From NCBI RefSeq assembly GCF_964355755.1, contig NC_092672.1:3288001-3348000 (forward strand): a stretch of 60,000 bases of DNA. Reading direction: 5' to 3'. The DNA is from Antedon mediterranea. Taxonomy: Eukaryota; Echinodermata; Crinoidea; Comatulida; Antedonidae. Of this stretch, positions 1-11,107 are shown in pieces (the stretch's first letter is position 1; each line of letters begins with the position of its first letter). The notes under the pieces were generated by a model that saw nothing but the letters and a program-made list of their open reading frames with translations, ran no database searches and was not told where the DNA came from. Both the position numbers and the translations under genes were made by a program.

Positions 1-757
1 AAAGGATACTTTATTATTGGGAAGACCATTAGGAAAGCCTCTAGCTTAGGCCTAGGCTAACTCAGAAGATAGCATATGTCTACCAAAACCAAAATATCCA
101 TGTAAATACAATCTTTGCGTCTTAACAAAAACCCAGTGTATGGTTTTTTCATCTTTTTCCAATTTTCATTAGTCTCTCTTGTTTAATTGATTTATATGAA
201 GAACTACTTACTAAATTAGAATTAATGTTAAATTTAAGTGGTCATTAATTGTAGAGAACTCAGAATTCCTACTGTATCTAGGTCACAAATAAGAATCATT
301 TAAATGAGAATCAGTTGTTTTAATTGAAGGATGTTTTGGAAGAAAGATCTTTGTTATTGCTAATTTATCAACTTAAGCTTAGCTTAAATCATGAAAGAAA
401 AAAAATACTAACATTCTATTTAAAAAATGACTTTGCTATTTCAACCGATTCATAATTCAATTTCTTGAGATAATTACTATTTGAGATCTACAATATGTTC
501 CCAGTTGATTATTTTAACCGTGATTAGTTCTGCTAATGATTTTCTAGCTCGTGTCCTACGCACGCCAGTATCAATTGGCCAATCCATCATCAGCTAAACT
601 AATCAAGTAAATACTAGTTTTATACTACAATTAGCAAAAGGCTGAGATTTCATTAAATCCTCAGGGAATGAATGATTTCAACTTTAACGAATTGTTACAT
701 CGGCAAATGCTTTGTTTATATTACTAATGACCATTCTGATTACGGTTTGTTTATATT
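1..757. other. AT-rich DNA, nothing recognised
   Basis: No convincing coding exon, RNA gene or repeat is visible. The tandem repeat family begins just after this stretch. Confidence 0.5.
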
Positions 758-1483
758 TCATTATTATTTAATAATTAAAAAGGTCAATTCAGTTTAAATT
801 CAAGTTTAGTATACAAACAAGACATTTGTATTATTTAAAACATTATGTTGTCTTATATTTCATTGTAATTGTAATTGTATTTTATCTATGTTTTGTTGAT
901 ATTTCATTAATAATTACAAAGGTCACTTGCGTTTAAATTCAAGTTTAGTATATACAAACTAGTCATTTGTATTATTTAAAACATTATGTTGTCTTATATT
1001 TCAGTTCATTGTAATTGTATTTTATCTATGTTTTGTTGATAATTCATTAATAATTAAAAAGGTCACTTGCGTTTAAATTCAAGTTTAGTATATACAAACA
1101 AGACATTTGTATTATTTAAAACATTATGTTGTCTTATATTTTATTGCATTGTAATTGTATTTTATCTATGTTTTGTTGATATTTCATTAATAATTAAAAA
1201 GGTCACTTCAGTTTAAATTCAAGTTTAGTATACAAACTAGTCATTTGTATTATTTAAAACATTATGTTGTCTTTTATTTTATTGTATTTGTGACTTGTTT
1301 GTAATTGTGTTTTATCTATTTATTTAAACATTATTTTACAAAAGTGGTCCATTCGGCTGAAGTGATCATTAGAAACTCTCGGACCAATACAATGACAACA
1401 ATTTTGAGAACAATTAAAATAATAAATTCAAGTTTAGTATAAAAACCAGATATTTGCATTATTTGAAACGTTATGTAGTCCTA
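758..1483. repeat. Tandem repeat, about 140-bp unit, left part
   Basis: Successive units carry GGTCACTTGCG or GGTCACTTCAG followed by TTTAAATTCAAGTTTAGTAT and a stretch ending ACATTATGTTGTCTTATATTT. The GGTCA marker recurs near 782, 921, 1061 and 1201, a period of about 140 bp. The last part (1330-1483) is more diverged. The array resumes at 3124, after an inserted element. Confidence 0.8.
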
Positions 1484-3123
1484 TAATTAGTTATCCGCTT
1501 GGTATACCAAGCGGATAACTCCTTGTTATTATATGAGATCAACAGTTTTTTTCTGTATTATTAGTTATCCGCATTTAGCGGATAACTCCTTGTAACTGTC
1601 CTGTGTCTTTTTTTTTTTTTTCATTATTCTTCAGTCTTTCTCCCTCTCTTTTTGTGCAGAGCGTATCTCTAAAATGGGTAAACATAACATTTCATAACTT
1701 TGTCAACATATGGGCATTTACGTGAAGTTGTGCACCTTACGTAACTTACGCGCAATTTTATGAATTTCAATGATGGATCATAGAATAAAAACTAAAAGTC
1801 ATTTAGTATTGCCACTTTGACAAAATTTAAGTCATATCAGGGGCAAACTTTCTACGGATTAAAATAGCATGTTTCACAAGAAGTTACGCGCGCACGCGCA
1901 TTTAAAATTTCAAAATGCGCAAAATTAATTTCTAATCAACTTTTTATGCGTTTCTTGTCATTTTGAGCATGTCAAAAATTCCCATGGGCGCGCAATTTTT
2001 TACGCACGCGGTGCGCACGTAGCGTTAAAAACATATTTTTTTCTCTTGAATCATATTTTTCAAGCCTTTCCTAGTAATTTTGAAAACAATTTAGACCTTT
2101 TCCAATTTAAATAACGCCATACGAACACGTTGAATTAAACATTTCATGCGCGTTTTTTATGAAATAGCTTAAAAAATCGTCAAAATTATGTCTTTTTTTA
2201 AACAGTCATAGTTTCTAAAGTAAACCGTGAACCGTTTATTTTTATTACAAAATCTAGAAGTTGATGAGTTGCAGATATCGGATCATGCATCGATAAGGCT
2301 AAAAAAACATTGTGACGTCATCGTATGGCCACACGAATGTAAAATATAGGATTTTTGTCTCTTTCGTTATTGCTCATCACATTCAATGGAGCGCATCACG
2401 CTTATCTGTATTCCTTTTTCTCCTACATTTATATATTGTGTAGGTCAATCAACTTTCTTTAGCATGAGATAAAAATATTTTAATTTTTATGACGTCATCA
2501 TGCCTAAAAATTTTAATTACGTGGGTCATTAATTTCATCTTTACAGTAAATTTTAATCTGTAATAGCTCGTAAGAATAAAATGTGATAATCACGATTAAA
2601 ACGTTTTATGGAAGCTATTGGATTGTAGATACGAATTCATGTAAACATTTTGCCAATCGGAAGTTGTGACGTCATCATATGGCCAGTTGAATAAAAAAAG
2701 TCGTATTTTCATATTTTGCGTAATAGTTCATCACATTTAAAAGGGTGCGCATCAATAATTTACGTATTCAAATTTCTTCTACACGTTAATATGTTGTTCC
2801 TGAGATAATTTCCTTCTGAAATTGCTATCTAAGTGTTTCATTTTGATACCGTCGCCATGTTAAAAATTGGAATAAATGGCGGGTCCCGTAATTTCACCTT
2901 TTCTATACTGTATGTAATATGTATACAGATTATACTGTTTGCATGTATATACTATATGACACGAAATTGACAGAATTCAGCACTAACAGCATCTCATATT
3001 CTTCAGTTCTTGTCATAATGCCATAATCTTTATCTGTGTGCAATATTCCAACGTAAGACGTGCACGTGGCGTTTGTCGTGGTGCGGATAACTAACTCGTC
3101 AAAGTGACGAGTTTCATGTCTAG
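1484..3123 (+). mobile_element. Helitron-like non-autonomous element
   Basis: Removing 1484-3123 joins GTCCTA to TATTTCATTATATT and restores the tandem-repeat sequence seen in neighbouring units, so the segment is an insertion between A and T. Its right end has a perfect hairpin (AACTCGTCA, 3 nt, TGACGAGTT; 3093-3113), then six bases, then CTAG with a T after it, which is the usual 3' end of Helitrons. The left end has a perfect 32-bp palindrome (1489-1520) built on AGTTATCCGC, a second pair at 1563-1587, and the same motif inverted near the right end (3083-3092). The left end does not start with canonical TC, so Helentron-type or another class is possible. No transposase or RepHel frame is present. 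The interior holds two diverged units of about 380 bp, with GTGACGTCAT at about 2312 and 2667. Confidence 0.55.
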
Positions 3124-3300
3124 TATTTCATTATATTTGTAACTTAATTGTTTGTAATTGTGTTTTATTTATTTATTTAAACGTTATTTTACAAGAGTAA
3201 ATAATCATTAGAGACTCTCTGAGCAAGACAATGACAACAATAACAGTTCAGAACAATGAAAATAATAAATTAAAAAATAGAATTTAGAAACTAAATAATA
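3124..3300. repeat. Tandem repeat family, right part
   Basis: This continues the array interrupted at 1483: TTTGTAATTGTGTTTTAT, the TTATTTTACAA segment, and the block with AGACTCTC and ACAATGACAACAAT all match 1290-1420. Confidence 0.7.
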
Positions 3301-3419
3301 TAAATTTTTATAATTTATAAAAGTACTGTACTTTATGAACCTTGAATTGTTTGATTTACCTTTATGCGTTCTAAGATTATTTTAAATAATATTTTTGATG
3401 CCAAAATAGTTAGTCAATA

Positions 3420-3965
3420 TTTGATATCTCGTTGTCGCTCACTTTTTTAATGTATTCATTTTTCTCAATTATTGCTTGGACTAACTACTGTCTGGAAACA
3501 TTTAAATCAACAATAATCTCAAATTACACGTATTTTTTTAAATCTAGATATACGTCTAACAATTCTGATATCGCTGTGTTCTTTGCTGTCTTAGTTTGTC
3601 AATTAATACTTAAGTACAGATATTGTATTCTGAAAATATTTAAATTAACCAATGTTAAATATCAAATTACTTTTTGTTATTCTTATTTAGATTTTTTATG
3701 CATTTATCTTTCATGATTTAATATTCTTGAATATTGCTATTCTAAAAATATTTAGATTAAGGAATTTTGATTATCAAATTACTTTTTTTATTCTTATTCA
3801 GAATCATCTTTTATACATTTACATACATATTACATTGTTTATTAATATTTTTGAACATTACTATATTCTGAAAATAATAATTTAACCAATTTTAAATCTC
3901 AACATTTTTTTAATTCTTAGATGTATCTGAAAGCATTCTTTTTTCTCAGTTAATATTTGAATACA
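3420..3965. repeat. Degenerate tandem AT-rich repeat
   Basis: About four diverged units of roughly 110-130 bp share TTCTGAAAATATTTAAAT, a TCAAATTAC core and a T-run. A related block lies at 4540-4700. A short open frame on the plus strand here reflects base composition and is not called as a gene. Confidence 0.5.
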
Positions 3966-4112
3966 GTAGACAATGGGACATCATCAAGACCCAAAAGTGT
4001 CCTCATGAGTGTCCCTTAAATAGAGGTTGGTTCGTTTCACAGGAAAGTAATGGTACTGGTTCATATATCTGGTAGCCATTGACATACACTTTTCTTTTAA
4101 TAGGGATGTCCC
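3966..4112. repeat. Fragment of the GGGACA/TTAATAG repeat family
   Basis: Short degenerate phrases such as GTGTCCCTTAAATAGAGGTT and AATAGGGATGTCCCC belong to a dispersed family seen again near 4390-4480, 11940, 18790, 31900, 39580, 43825, 44300 and 44600. It is most expanded at 50040-50940. Confidence 0.5.
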
Positions 4113-4402
4113 CATAATAATAATAATATCCTGGATTCCTCTAAGCGCTGAACATTATTACCCCATTAATTTTTTGTGTGGATCAAACACGTATGGGAAC
4201 ATACTCCCATAATGCAGCTTGTAATCAGCGCAAAGTTGTATCTTGATCTAACCGGGTTCCCATTTATACACCTGGGTGGAGAGAGGCAAATGTAAGTAAA
4301 GTATCTTGCCTAAGGATACAAGCAATGCGGCGAGAGTTGGATTCGAACCTCGCTCTCACGATCAGTAGTCGAACGTCCAACACACTGCTTCACACGCCCT
4401 TA
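4113..4402 (-). mobile_element. tRNA-derived SINE, near full length
   Basis: Read on the minus strand, the element starts with a tRNA-like head (about 4402-4340) whose B box GGTTCGAATCC is perfect and whose A-box region is GAAGCAGTGTGTTGG. The body contains CCTTAGGCAAGATACTTTAC and GTTAGATCAAGATACAACTT, and the tail is (ATT)n. Related copies lie at 21569-21775 and 25930-26022. The B box and tail mark an RNA polymerase III-derived retroposon rather than a working tRNA gene. Confidence 0.7.
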
Positions 4403-5184
4403 CAATAATAGGTGTGTTCCCTAAATAACGTCCCCTGAATAGGGTTGTCCCTGAATATTAGGGAATCCCAAAGGAATTGTATTATATGTTTTTACTACTG
4501 TATTACATTACAGTATATGTATTTATTACTGTACTATATTAATATATTTAAATCAACAACATTTGAATCTCTCTCAATCTTATATTCTTGTATTTTATCT
4601 TAATACATTATCTTTTCTCAATTAATACTTGGAATATTACTTTATTCTGAAAATATTTAAATCAACAAATTTTTGAATCTCAAATTACGAGTATTTTTTT
4701 TCTGTGTTCCACTTGATTTCATCTACATCAATTATCTTTGAAATCAATCCTGCATGTTGAGAAGAAATCTAGCAACGCATGCTTCAGTTGCTCGTGTGTG
4801 ATTAACTTTACAGTGGATTCAGAATCGTGTCTTCAGGGACTTCAAACTTCAAAATTGTCATTAATATCCTTAGTTTCATATAACCTTCTTGCTTTAAGTT
4901 CAGAACAAAGATTTTGATATTATGCTTCAGTTTCAGTACATAATTTTATTATGGTTCTATAGAGAAGCTCTACTTTGAAAGAAAAGGCTTATTTTTTAAA
5001 TAAATAACTCAACAATAATAATGGAAGTAGTACTTATTTTGATTGAATTAATTATTGATAAACGATTAAATTTCATTTTTAAATGTTATGTTTTTAAATT
5101 GTTAAAAATATGTAATTGTTTAAATAAAATTTAATTTAATTTATTTTGATTCTAAATTGTTTGTGCTTTATTTTATCTTTATAA

Positions 5185-5320
5185 ATTATATTTATTTTAA
5201 TTTAATTGTTATTGTCATGATGTATTTCTGTGAATGATGAGCTTCAACTGTATGGACCACCCTTGTAAAATGTTGTTGAAATAAATAAATAAATAAAAAA
5301 TAAAATAAATAATACATTTT
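5185..5320 (+). mobile_element. LINE/SINE 3' end remnant
   Basis: A unique stretch with GGACCACCCTTGTAAAATG runs straight into an (AAAT)n tail at about 5280-5320, typical of a 5'-truncated non-LTR retroelement on the plus strand. No coding part remains. Confidence 0.45.
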
Positions 5321-5925
5321 TAAAAATAATTTTCATTAAAGGAAATCCCAACCCCTGGGCTGGCATTCATCAATTTTTTTGCTTAAATCAAGATCGCCTT
5401 ATTTATCAAACCAGTCGTGTTACATATTTCATGAAAATGATTTATTTGTCGTCTACGATTTAAGAAAAAAAAAATGTAAAAATATTTGCTCAGGTAATTT
5501 TGAAAATTGACTTCAGCTGAGCATGATTGGCTAAAAACAAAGCTAAGATAATTTTGTTACTAAACATATTTGATAAATGTGAACCCCTTCGAGTGTCCTC
5601 ATCAGAAAATTGTATTATGGTAATAAATATGACAAAAAAAATTATGGTAAAAGATCATTTATAATTCAATAACTCAGTTAATCCAGATTTATATCAGATT
5701 TAACACAAATGTATCCTTGCTCTTAAATAATCTTGGTTCAAGTTCAGAATAAAGATTTTGAATTTAAATTGTTGAATTTTATAACGCCATGTGCAATAAC
5801 AAAAATTACGACTAATCGTTGTTCATTAGTATACTACGTACAGTACAACATAACTATAAAACTGGTAAAATGATTACTGAAATGTTTTATATATTCATTG
5901 CAAGTTTTATAATGTTTGATACTCT
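5321..5925. other. AT-rich DNA, nothing recognised
   Basis: No exon, RNA gene or clear repeat is seen. Confidence 0.4.
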
Positions 5926-6006
5926 ATACCTGATGTAGGTTAAGAGCTTTGCCCTTTCCAATTCTGTTATGATGTAATGTTGTATAATAAACATTCAATT
6001 CAATCA
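5926..6006 (+). mobile_element. LINE 3' terminus with ATTCA tail
   Basis: A short segment ends in AATAAACATTCAATTCAATC, the pentamer tail common at the 3' ends of CR1/L2-type retrotransposons. Only the extreme 3' end is present. Confidence 0.4.
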
Positions 6007-6465
6007 ATTAGTATTTAGTGATTGATGGATGAAACTTTATAATTACTATTTGGTAATTTGTGGCAACATTTTGTGGCATTGTTTAATTTAAAGGATGTGC
6101 ATATACTATAATTAAAAGCAGTAAAATAAAAGCAGTGATTGAATAAAGCACAACAGTCGAATAAGTCCAAAAATTGAATATCCGAACAGTTGAATAACTG
6201 TACAGTTGGCAGTTGAATAAGCACAACAGTCGAATAAGAGCATTAGTCGAATTAGTACATCAGTCAAATAAGTGTAGTAGTCAAATAAGTGTAGTAGTCA
6301 AATAAGTGTAGTAGTTGAATAAGTGTAGTAAGTCAAATAAGTATAGTAGTCAAATAAGTATAGTAGTCCAATAAGTGTAGTAGTTGAATAAACGCAGTAG
6401 TTGAATAATAATAAGCACAATTGTGCTTGTCCACAAATTTAGTGCAGTAGTCGAATAAGAGCATC

Positions 6466-7848
6466 AGTTGAATTAGTGCATTAGTCGAATAAGCCCAGCA
6501 GTCCAATAAGTGTAGCAGTTGAATTAGTGCATTAGTCAAATAAGCCCAGCAGTCCAATAAGTGTAGCAGTTGAATTAGTGCATTAGTCGAATAAGCCCAG
6601 CAGTCCAATAAGTGTAGCAGTTGAATTAGTGCATTAGTCAAATAAGCCCAGCAGTCCAATAAGTGTAGCAGTTGAATTAGTGCATTAGTCAAATAAGCCC
6701 AGCAGTCCAATAAGTGTAGCAGTTGAATTAGTGCATTAGTCGAATAAGCCCAGCAGTCCAATAAGTGTAGCAGTTGAATTAGTGCATTAGTCGAATAAGC
6801 CCAGCAGTCCAATAAGTGTAGCAGTTGAATTAGTGCATTAGTCAAATAAGCCCAGCAGTCCAATAAGTGTAGCAGTTGAATTAGTGCATTAGTCGAATAA
6901 GCCCAGCAGTCCAATAAGTGTAGCAGTTGAATTAGTGCATTAGTCAAATAAGCCCAGCAGTCCAATAAGTGTAGCAGTTGAATTAGTGCATTAGTCAAAT
7001 AAGCCCAGCAGTCCAATAAGTGTAGCAGTTGAATTAGTGCATTAGTCAAATAAGCCCAGCAGTCCAATAAGTGTAGCAGTTGAATTAGTGCATTAGTCAA
7101 ATAAGCCCAGCAGTCCAATAAGTGTAGCAGTTGAATTAGTGCATTAGTCAAATAAGCCCAGCAGTCCAATAAGTGTAGCAGTTGAATTAGTGCATTAGTC
7201 AAATAAGCCCAGCAGTCCAATAAGTGTAGCAGTTGAATTAGTGCATTAGTCAAATAAGCCCAGCAGTCCAATAAGTGTAGCAGTTGAATTAGTGCATTAG
7301 TCAAATAAGCCCAGCAGTCCAATAAGTGTAGCAGTTGAATTAGTGCATTAGTCAAATAAGCCCAGCAGTCCAATAAGTGTAGCAGTTGAATTAGTGCATT
7401 AGTCAAATAAGCCCAGCAATCCAATAAGTGTAGCAGTTGAATTAGTGCATTAGTCAAATAAGCCCAGCAGTCCAATAAGTGTAGCAGTTGAATTAGTGCA
7501 TTAGTCAAATAAGCCCAGCAGTCCAATAAGTGTAGCAGTTGAATTAGTGCATTAGTCAAATAAGCCCAGCAGTCCAATAAGTGTAGCAGTTGAATTAGTG
7601 CATTAGTCAAATAAGCCCAGCAGTCCAATAAGTGTAGCAGTTGAATTAGTGCATTAGTCAAATAAGCCCAGCAGTCCAATAAGTGTAGCAGTTGAATTAG
7701 TGCATTAGTCAAATAAGCCCAGCAATCCAATAAGTGTAGCAGTTGAATTAGTGCATTAGTCAAATAAGCCCAGCAGTCCAATAAGTGTAGCAGTTGAATT
7801 AGTGCATTAGTCAAATAAGCCCAGCAGTCCAATAAGTGTAGCAGTTGA
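6466..7848. repeat. 51-bp higher-order tandem array, about 27 copies
   Basis: Each 51-bp unit is three related 17-mers: AGTCAAATAAGCCCAGC, AGTCCAATAAGTGTAGC and AGTTGAATTAGTGCATT. Units are nearly identical. Variants are GTCGAAT versus GTCAAAT, with the CGA form concentrated at the left end, and AGCAATCC at two places 306 bp (six units) apart near 7417 and 7723. Such homogeneity points to recent amplification by unequal exchange. Confidence 0.9.
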
Positions 7849-8220
7849 ATAAACGCAGTAGTTGAATAATAAGAACAACTGTCCACAGTAGTCAAATAAG
7901 TATAGCGAGTCGAATAAGCGAAGCAGTAAAATAAGCGTAATAAAGTAAAATAAACAGTTGGATAATTGCACAGGATAATAAGTACAGCAGAATAATGACA
8001 ACAATATTGATCAGAGTGCCGTACATACATCAATATAAAATGATAATCTTAAAATTACATACTACAAACTATAAGCAGTTGAATAAGCATATCAATAAAA
8101 TAAGTGCTTCAGTTGAATAAGTGCTGCAGTTGAATAAGCATATCAATGAAATAAGTGCTTCAGTTGAATAAGTGCAGAATTTGAATAAGCATATTAATTA
8201 AATAAGTGCTTCAGTTGAAT

Positions 8221-8470
8221 ACTGTATGTGCAGCATTTGAATAAGCATAGAAATTAAATAAGTGCTTCAGTTGAATACTGTATGTGCAGCATTTGAATAA
8301 GCATAGAAATTAAATAAGTGCTTCAGTTGAATACTGTATGTGCAGCATTTGAATAAGCATAGAAATTAAATAAGTGCTTCAGTTGAATACTGTATGTGCA
8401 GCATTTGAATAAGCATAGAAATTAAATAAGTGCTTCAGTTGAATACTGTATGTGCAGCATTTGAATAAGC
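8221..8470. repeat. 56-bp tandem subarray
   Basis: Five near-identical units of 56 bp each carry ACTGTATGTGCAGCATTTG (starts at 8221, 8277, 8333, 8389 and 8445). The unit is three satellite monomers plus a five-base insertion, so a second local amplification occurred in the same satellite. Confidence 0.8.
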
Positions 8471-8639
8471 ATAGCAATTAAATAAGTGCTTCAGTTGAAT
8501 AAGTGCAGCATTTGAATAAGCATAACAATTAAATAAGTACAACAGTAGAATAGCAGTTGAGTATAGCAGATTTAAGGCCTTATAAAGCTTTTCGACATAA
8601 TAATATGACCACAGGCACACTCTACACACCCACAGATAA

Positions 8640-9160
8640 TCAGAATAATATACTGAATTTTGAAATATGATACTTTCTTTGACTCATTCACCTATGATAT
8701 TTAACTATGCGCTTCTACAATTTTTAATATGTTTTTTTTTAATTTTCGCTAACATTCAATAACACATAAGCTTTTGCTTTTTACTCTGGGCATTTCAGAT
8801 TGAAACTGATGTTAAGATTATTAAAATTTATCAAGTAATAAAGCTTACTTTCATGAAAATTAATTTAATGATTATTTTGTCAAAAATACTGACTCCTTCA
8901 TTTGAATATATTTTAGAATAGACTTCATAGTAAATGTAAATGAGTTAAACATTAAATTAACGTTTTACCATCCTGGGACCATATCATTTTTTATTAATTA
9001 TTATTTTGTCAAAATGAAGATAGTGACTCCTTGATTTGAGTATTAGAATAAACTCAATAACCAAATTACTTAATTATCTCAATATTTATTTTTAAAATAA
9101 TTTTGATATTGAAAATGTGTGTTGTTGGTCGCTTTCTTGTCGATGCTTTTATTGTAGAAC
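8640..9160. other. AT-rich DNA, nothing recognised
   Basis: Two diverged copies of a GACTCCTT(C/G)ATTTGA phrase occur (about 8891 and 9027), suggesting an old duplication. No gene is seen. Confidence 0.4.
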
Positions 9161-9164
9161 GTAA

Positions 9165-9335
9165 TTTATTTATTTTTCTCTGTTCTGGGTTGACCAACTA
9201 GCATAGGTGTTTAGCACCTGTTTGGTCTTTCCGTGCCTCCTTTTAGTTTTATAATTGTTTTGTCTTCTTTGTTATGTATACATGGCAGAAATTGAATAAA
9301 TAAATAAAATAAATAAATAAATATTAAAAGTAAAT
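9165..9335 (+). mobile_element. Non-LTR retroelement 3' end
   Basis: A GC-richer segment (GGTGTTTAGCACCTG, then TTTGGTCTTTCCGTGCCTCC) leads to TGTATACATGGCAGAAATTG and an (AAAT)n tail at 9290-9325. This layout is that of a truncated LINE 3' end. The reverse transcriptase is absent. Confidence 0.5.
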
Positions 9336-9339
9336 GAAT

Positions 9340-10665
9340 AAACGAATTAATTAGTTTATCGTTTACTATCAGACGGATAGTATCATTTTTTATTAAATTA
9401 AAAATTAGAATTATATTATTATGTTTATTTTAAATTTGGAATAGATGAATTCCGAGGTCATAACAATTAGTAATCAATATTCTATATGAATTACTATCAA
9501 AAAAGAAGTGTAAAAAAAAACTTTTGTGATGACGTATTTTGGATGTAAATAAAAGCAGATAATTAGGAAAATATTTAAATTCATGTGCATGTTTTAACAA
9601 TTAATATATTTACTGTGATGGAAAAGGATAATGTCATTGTACAATACAGTATACTTTATTTATTTTTTTCTTCTGTAGTGAATTTTTATGAGAAAAACTG
9701 ATAAGTTGGAATTGCGTTATTTACATGTTGCAAACTGCGTAACGAGAGCTACTTATGCTCTCTACTTTTTTTTGTTTTATGAGAAATGAGTGAAAATTGT
9801 GATTCACAAATCTTTACAAAAAAAATAAAGAAGTAGGTCTTGTCAGAGAAAATGACTTGAAGATTGTTTTAATATATAATCTCTGAAATGAATTTGATTT
9901 ATACATTATAGGTAGTATCTATAATGTTAGACCATCCATCAAGCGTTTAGATGTGTTTTCCCCAAGATATTCATCTACAAGTATACCAAGTGATAACATA
10001 ACATTCCTCCGGGACCAGACTTGTTATAGATAATGGAAGTTTTGCATCCACTCATAACTTTAAGATTTAATATTCCATTAAAGTGCAAATTTTTAATATC
10101 TAAACAGATTTATTTTTAGAGTAGTGTCTTCAATGGATTTAAATATTGTGATAGATGGCCATATAAAGGCCTGTTTTATCGCGCTTTTCGTGCCTCATCA
10201 AAATCAAATATTAAAAAAGAAAATTGATAATTATGACGAGTAATATGTTTTTCATTTTTCTTTTTGATTGATTTTTTTTTCAAAACAATTTGTTTTGTAT
10301 CAATAAGGTAATTTTATATTGAAAAAGAATGAGCAGCATTACGCCAAGATTAATTGTTTGAATATGTTTATCATTTTGCAAATTGGTTTCTGATTTTACT
10401 TTCTATATTTTTTTCTTTTATTGTATATTCTACTCAAAGGTTAGACATTATAAAGAACAACATTGAACAGAACAACATTGAACATGTTAACAATATATTT
10501 GCACCAGTTTAATTTATTTAAATTTTAAAACTTAAAACATTCTTTTTATGGTGATGGTGACACTGACAGTAAAATTAAACTTGTTTCTAATGTAATTTAT
10601 AAAATGTAAACAGCAAGTGAGAAACTGCAAAACCATCCCAACAATAAACAATTGGGCTGTTGAGG
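9340..10665. other. AT-rich DNA, nothing recognised
   Basis: Neither strand shows a plausible coding exon or structured RNA. Confidence 0.4.
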
Positions 10666-10671
10666 CTTAGT

Positions 10672-10821
10672 TATCCAAATGTGCCCAAATGTGGTAATGA
10701 TATGTCCAAATATGGTGATGATATTCCCAAATATGGTAGTGATATACATCATCATATCCATATATGGGCACATCACATTTATTTGTCACATAAAGTTTGA
10801 TAATTAATAGACAGAGAGCTT
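10672..10821. mobile_element. Degenerate copy of the GTGTAGACAGAGC MITE
   Basis: The interior phrases (TGTGCCCAAAT, TATGGTAGTGATAT, ATATGGGCACATCACATTT, AAAGTTTGATA) match intact copies at 30462, 33358, 57392 and elsewhere. The left terminal repeat is mostly lost. Confidence 0.6.
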
Positions 10822-10862
10822 ATGGGCACAGTTATTATTACAAACTTTGGTGGGTAAATAAC

Positions 10863-11107
10863 TAAAGCTTGGTTGCCACTAGAACGTAACGCAAGGACGT
10901 AAATGCAACGTAAGCGTTTTAAAGCTTGGTTCCCACTAGAACGTAACGCAAGGACGTAAACGCAACGCAAGCGTTTTAACCAATGACGAGCGAAGTTATA
11001 GACAGTTAGCAGTCACAAGCGAATAAGCTATCGCTTGTGATTGGTCAATTCACTTGCGTTGCGTTACGTCCAGCTTGTGTTGCGTTGCAAATGGGAACCA
11101 AGCTTTA
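10863..11107. mobile_element. MITE with AAAGCTTGGTTCCCA termini, left end duplicated
   Basis: Terminal inverted repeats TAAAGCTTGGTT and AACCAAGCTTTA bound the element. The first 57-58 bp (ending GCGTTTTAAA) occur twice in tandem, at 10864 and 10921. Both ends share GTAACGCAAGGACGT and its reverse complement, with ACGT-rich interior. There is no coding capacity, so it would depend on a transposase encoded elsewhere. Confidence 0.65.

Larger units (their letters stand above)
6130..8560. repeat. Satellite of 17-bp monomers with higher-order core
   Basis: The whole block is built from 17-bp monomers close to AGTYGAATAAGYRYAGC. Flanks (6130-6465 and 7848-8560) hold irregular monomers. The core (6466-7848) is a regular array of trimers, annotated separately. 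Because 51 is divisible by three and lacks minus-strand stops, a 566-codon open frame runs through 6333-8033 with a 17-residue repeat (LLHLLDCWAYLTNALIQ). I treat it as a by-product of the period: there is no gene context, and codon-level variation is not evident. Confidence 0.85.

Noticed and set aside
3432-3716. 94-codon frame
   Set aside because: Low-complexity, AT-driven, within a degenerate tandem repeat.
6333-8033. 566-residue repetitive protein on the minus strand
   Set aside because: It exists only because a 51-bp satellite unit is a multiple of three and stop-free in that frame; there is no gene context. Kept as a satellite.
6130-8560. CRISPR array
   Set aside because: Repeats are contiguous without unique spacers, and the DNA is from an animal.
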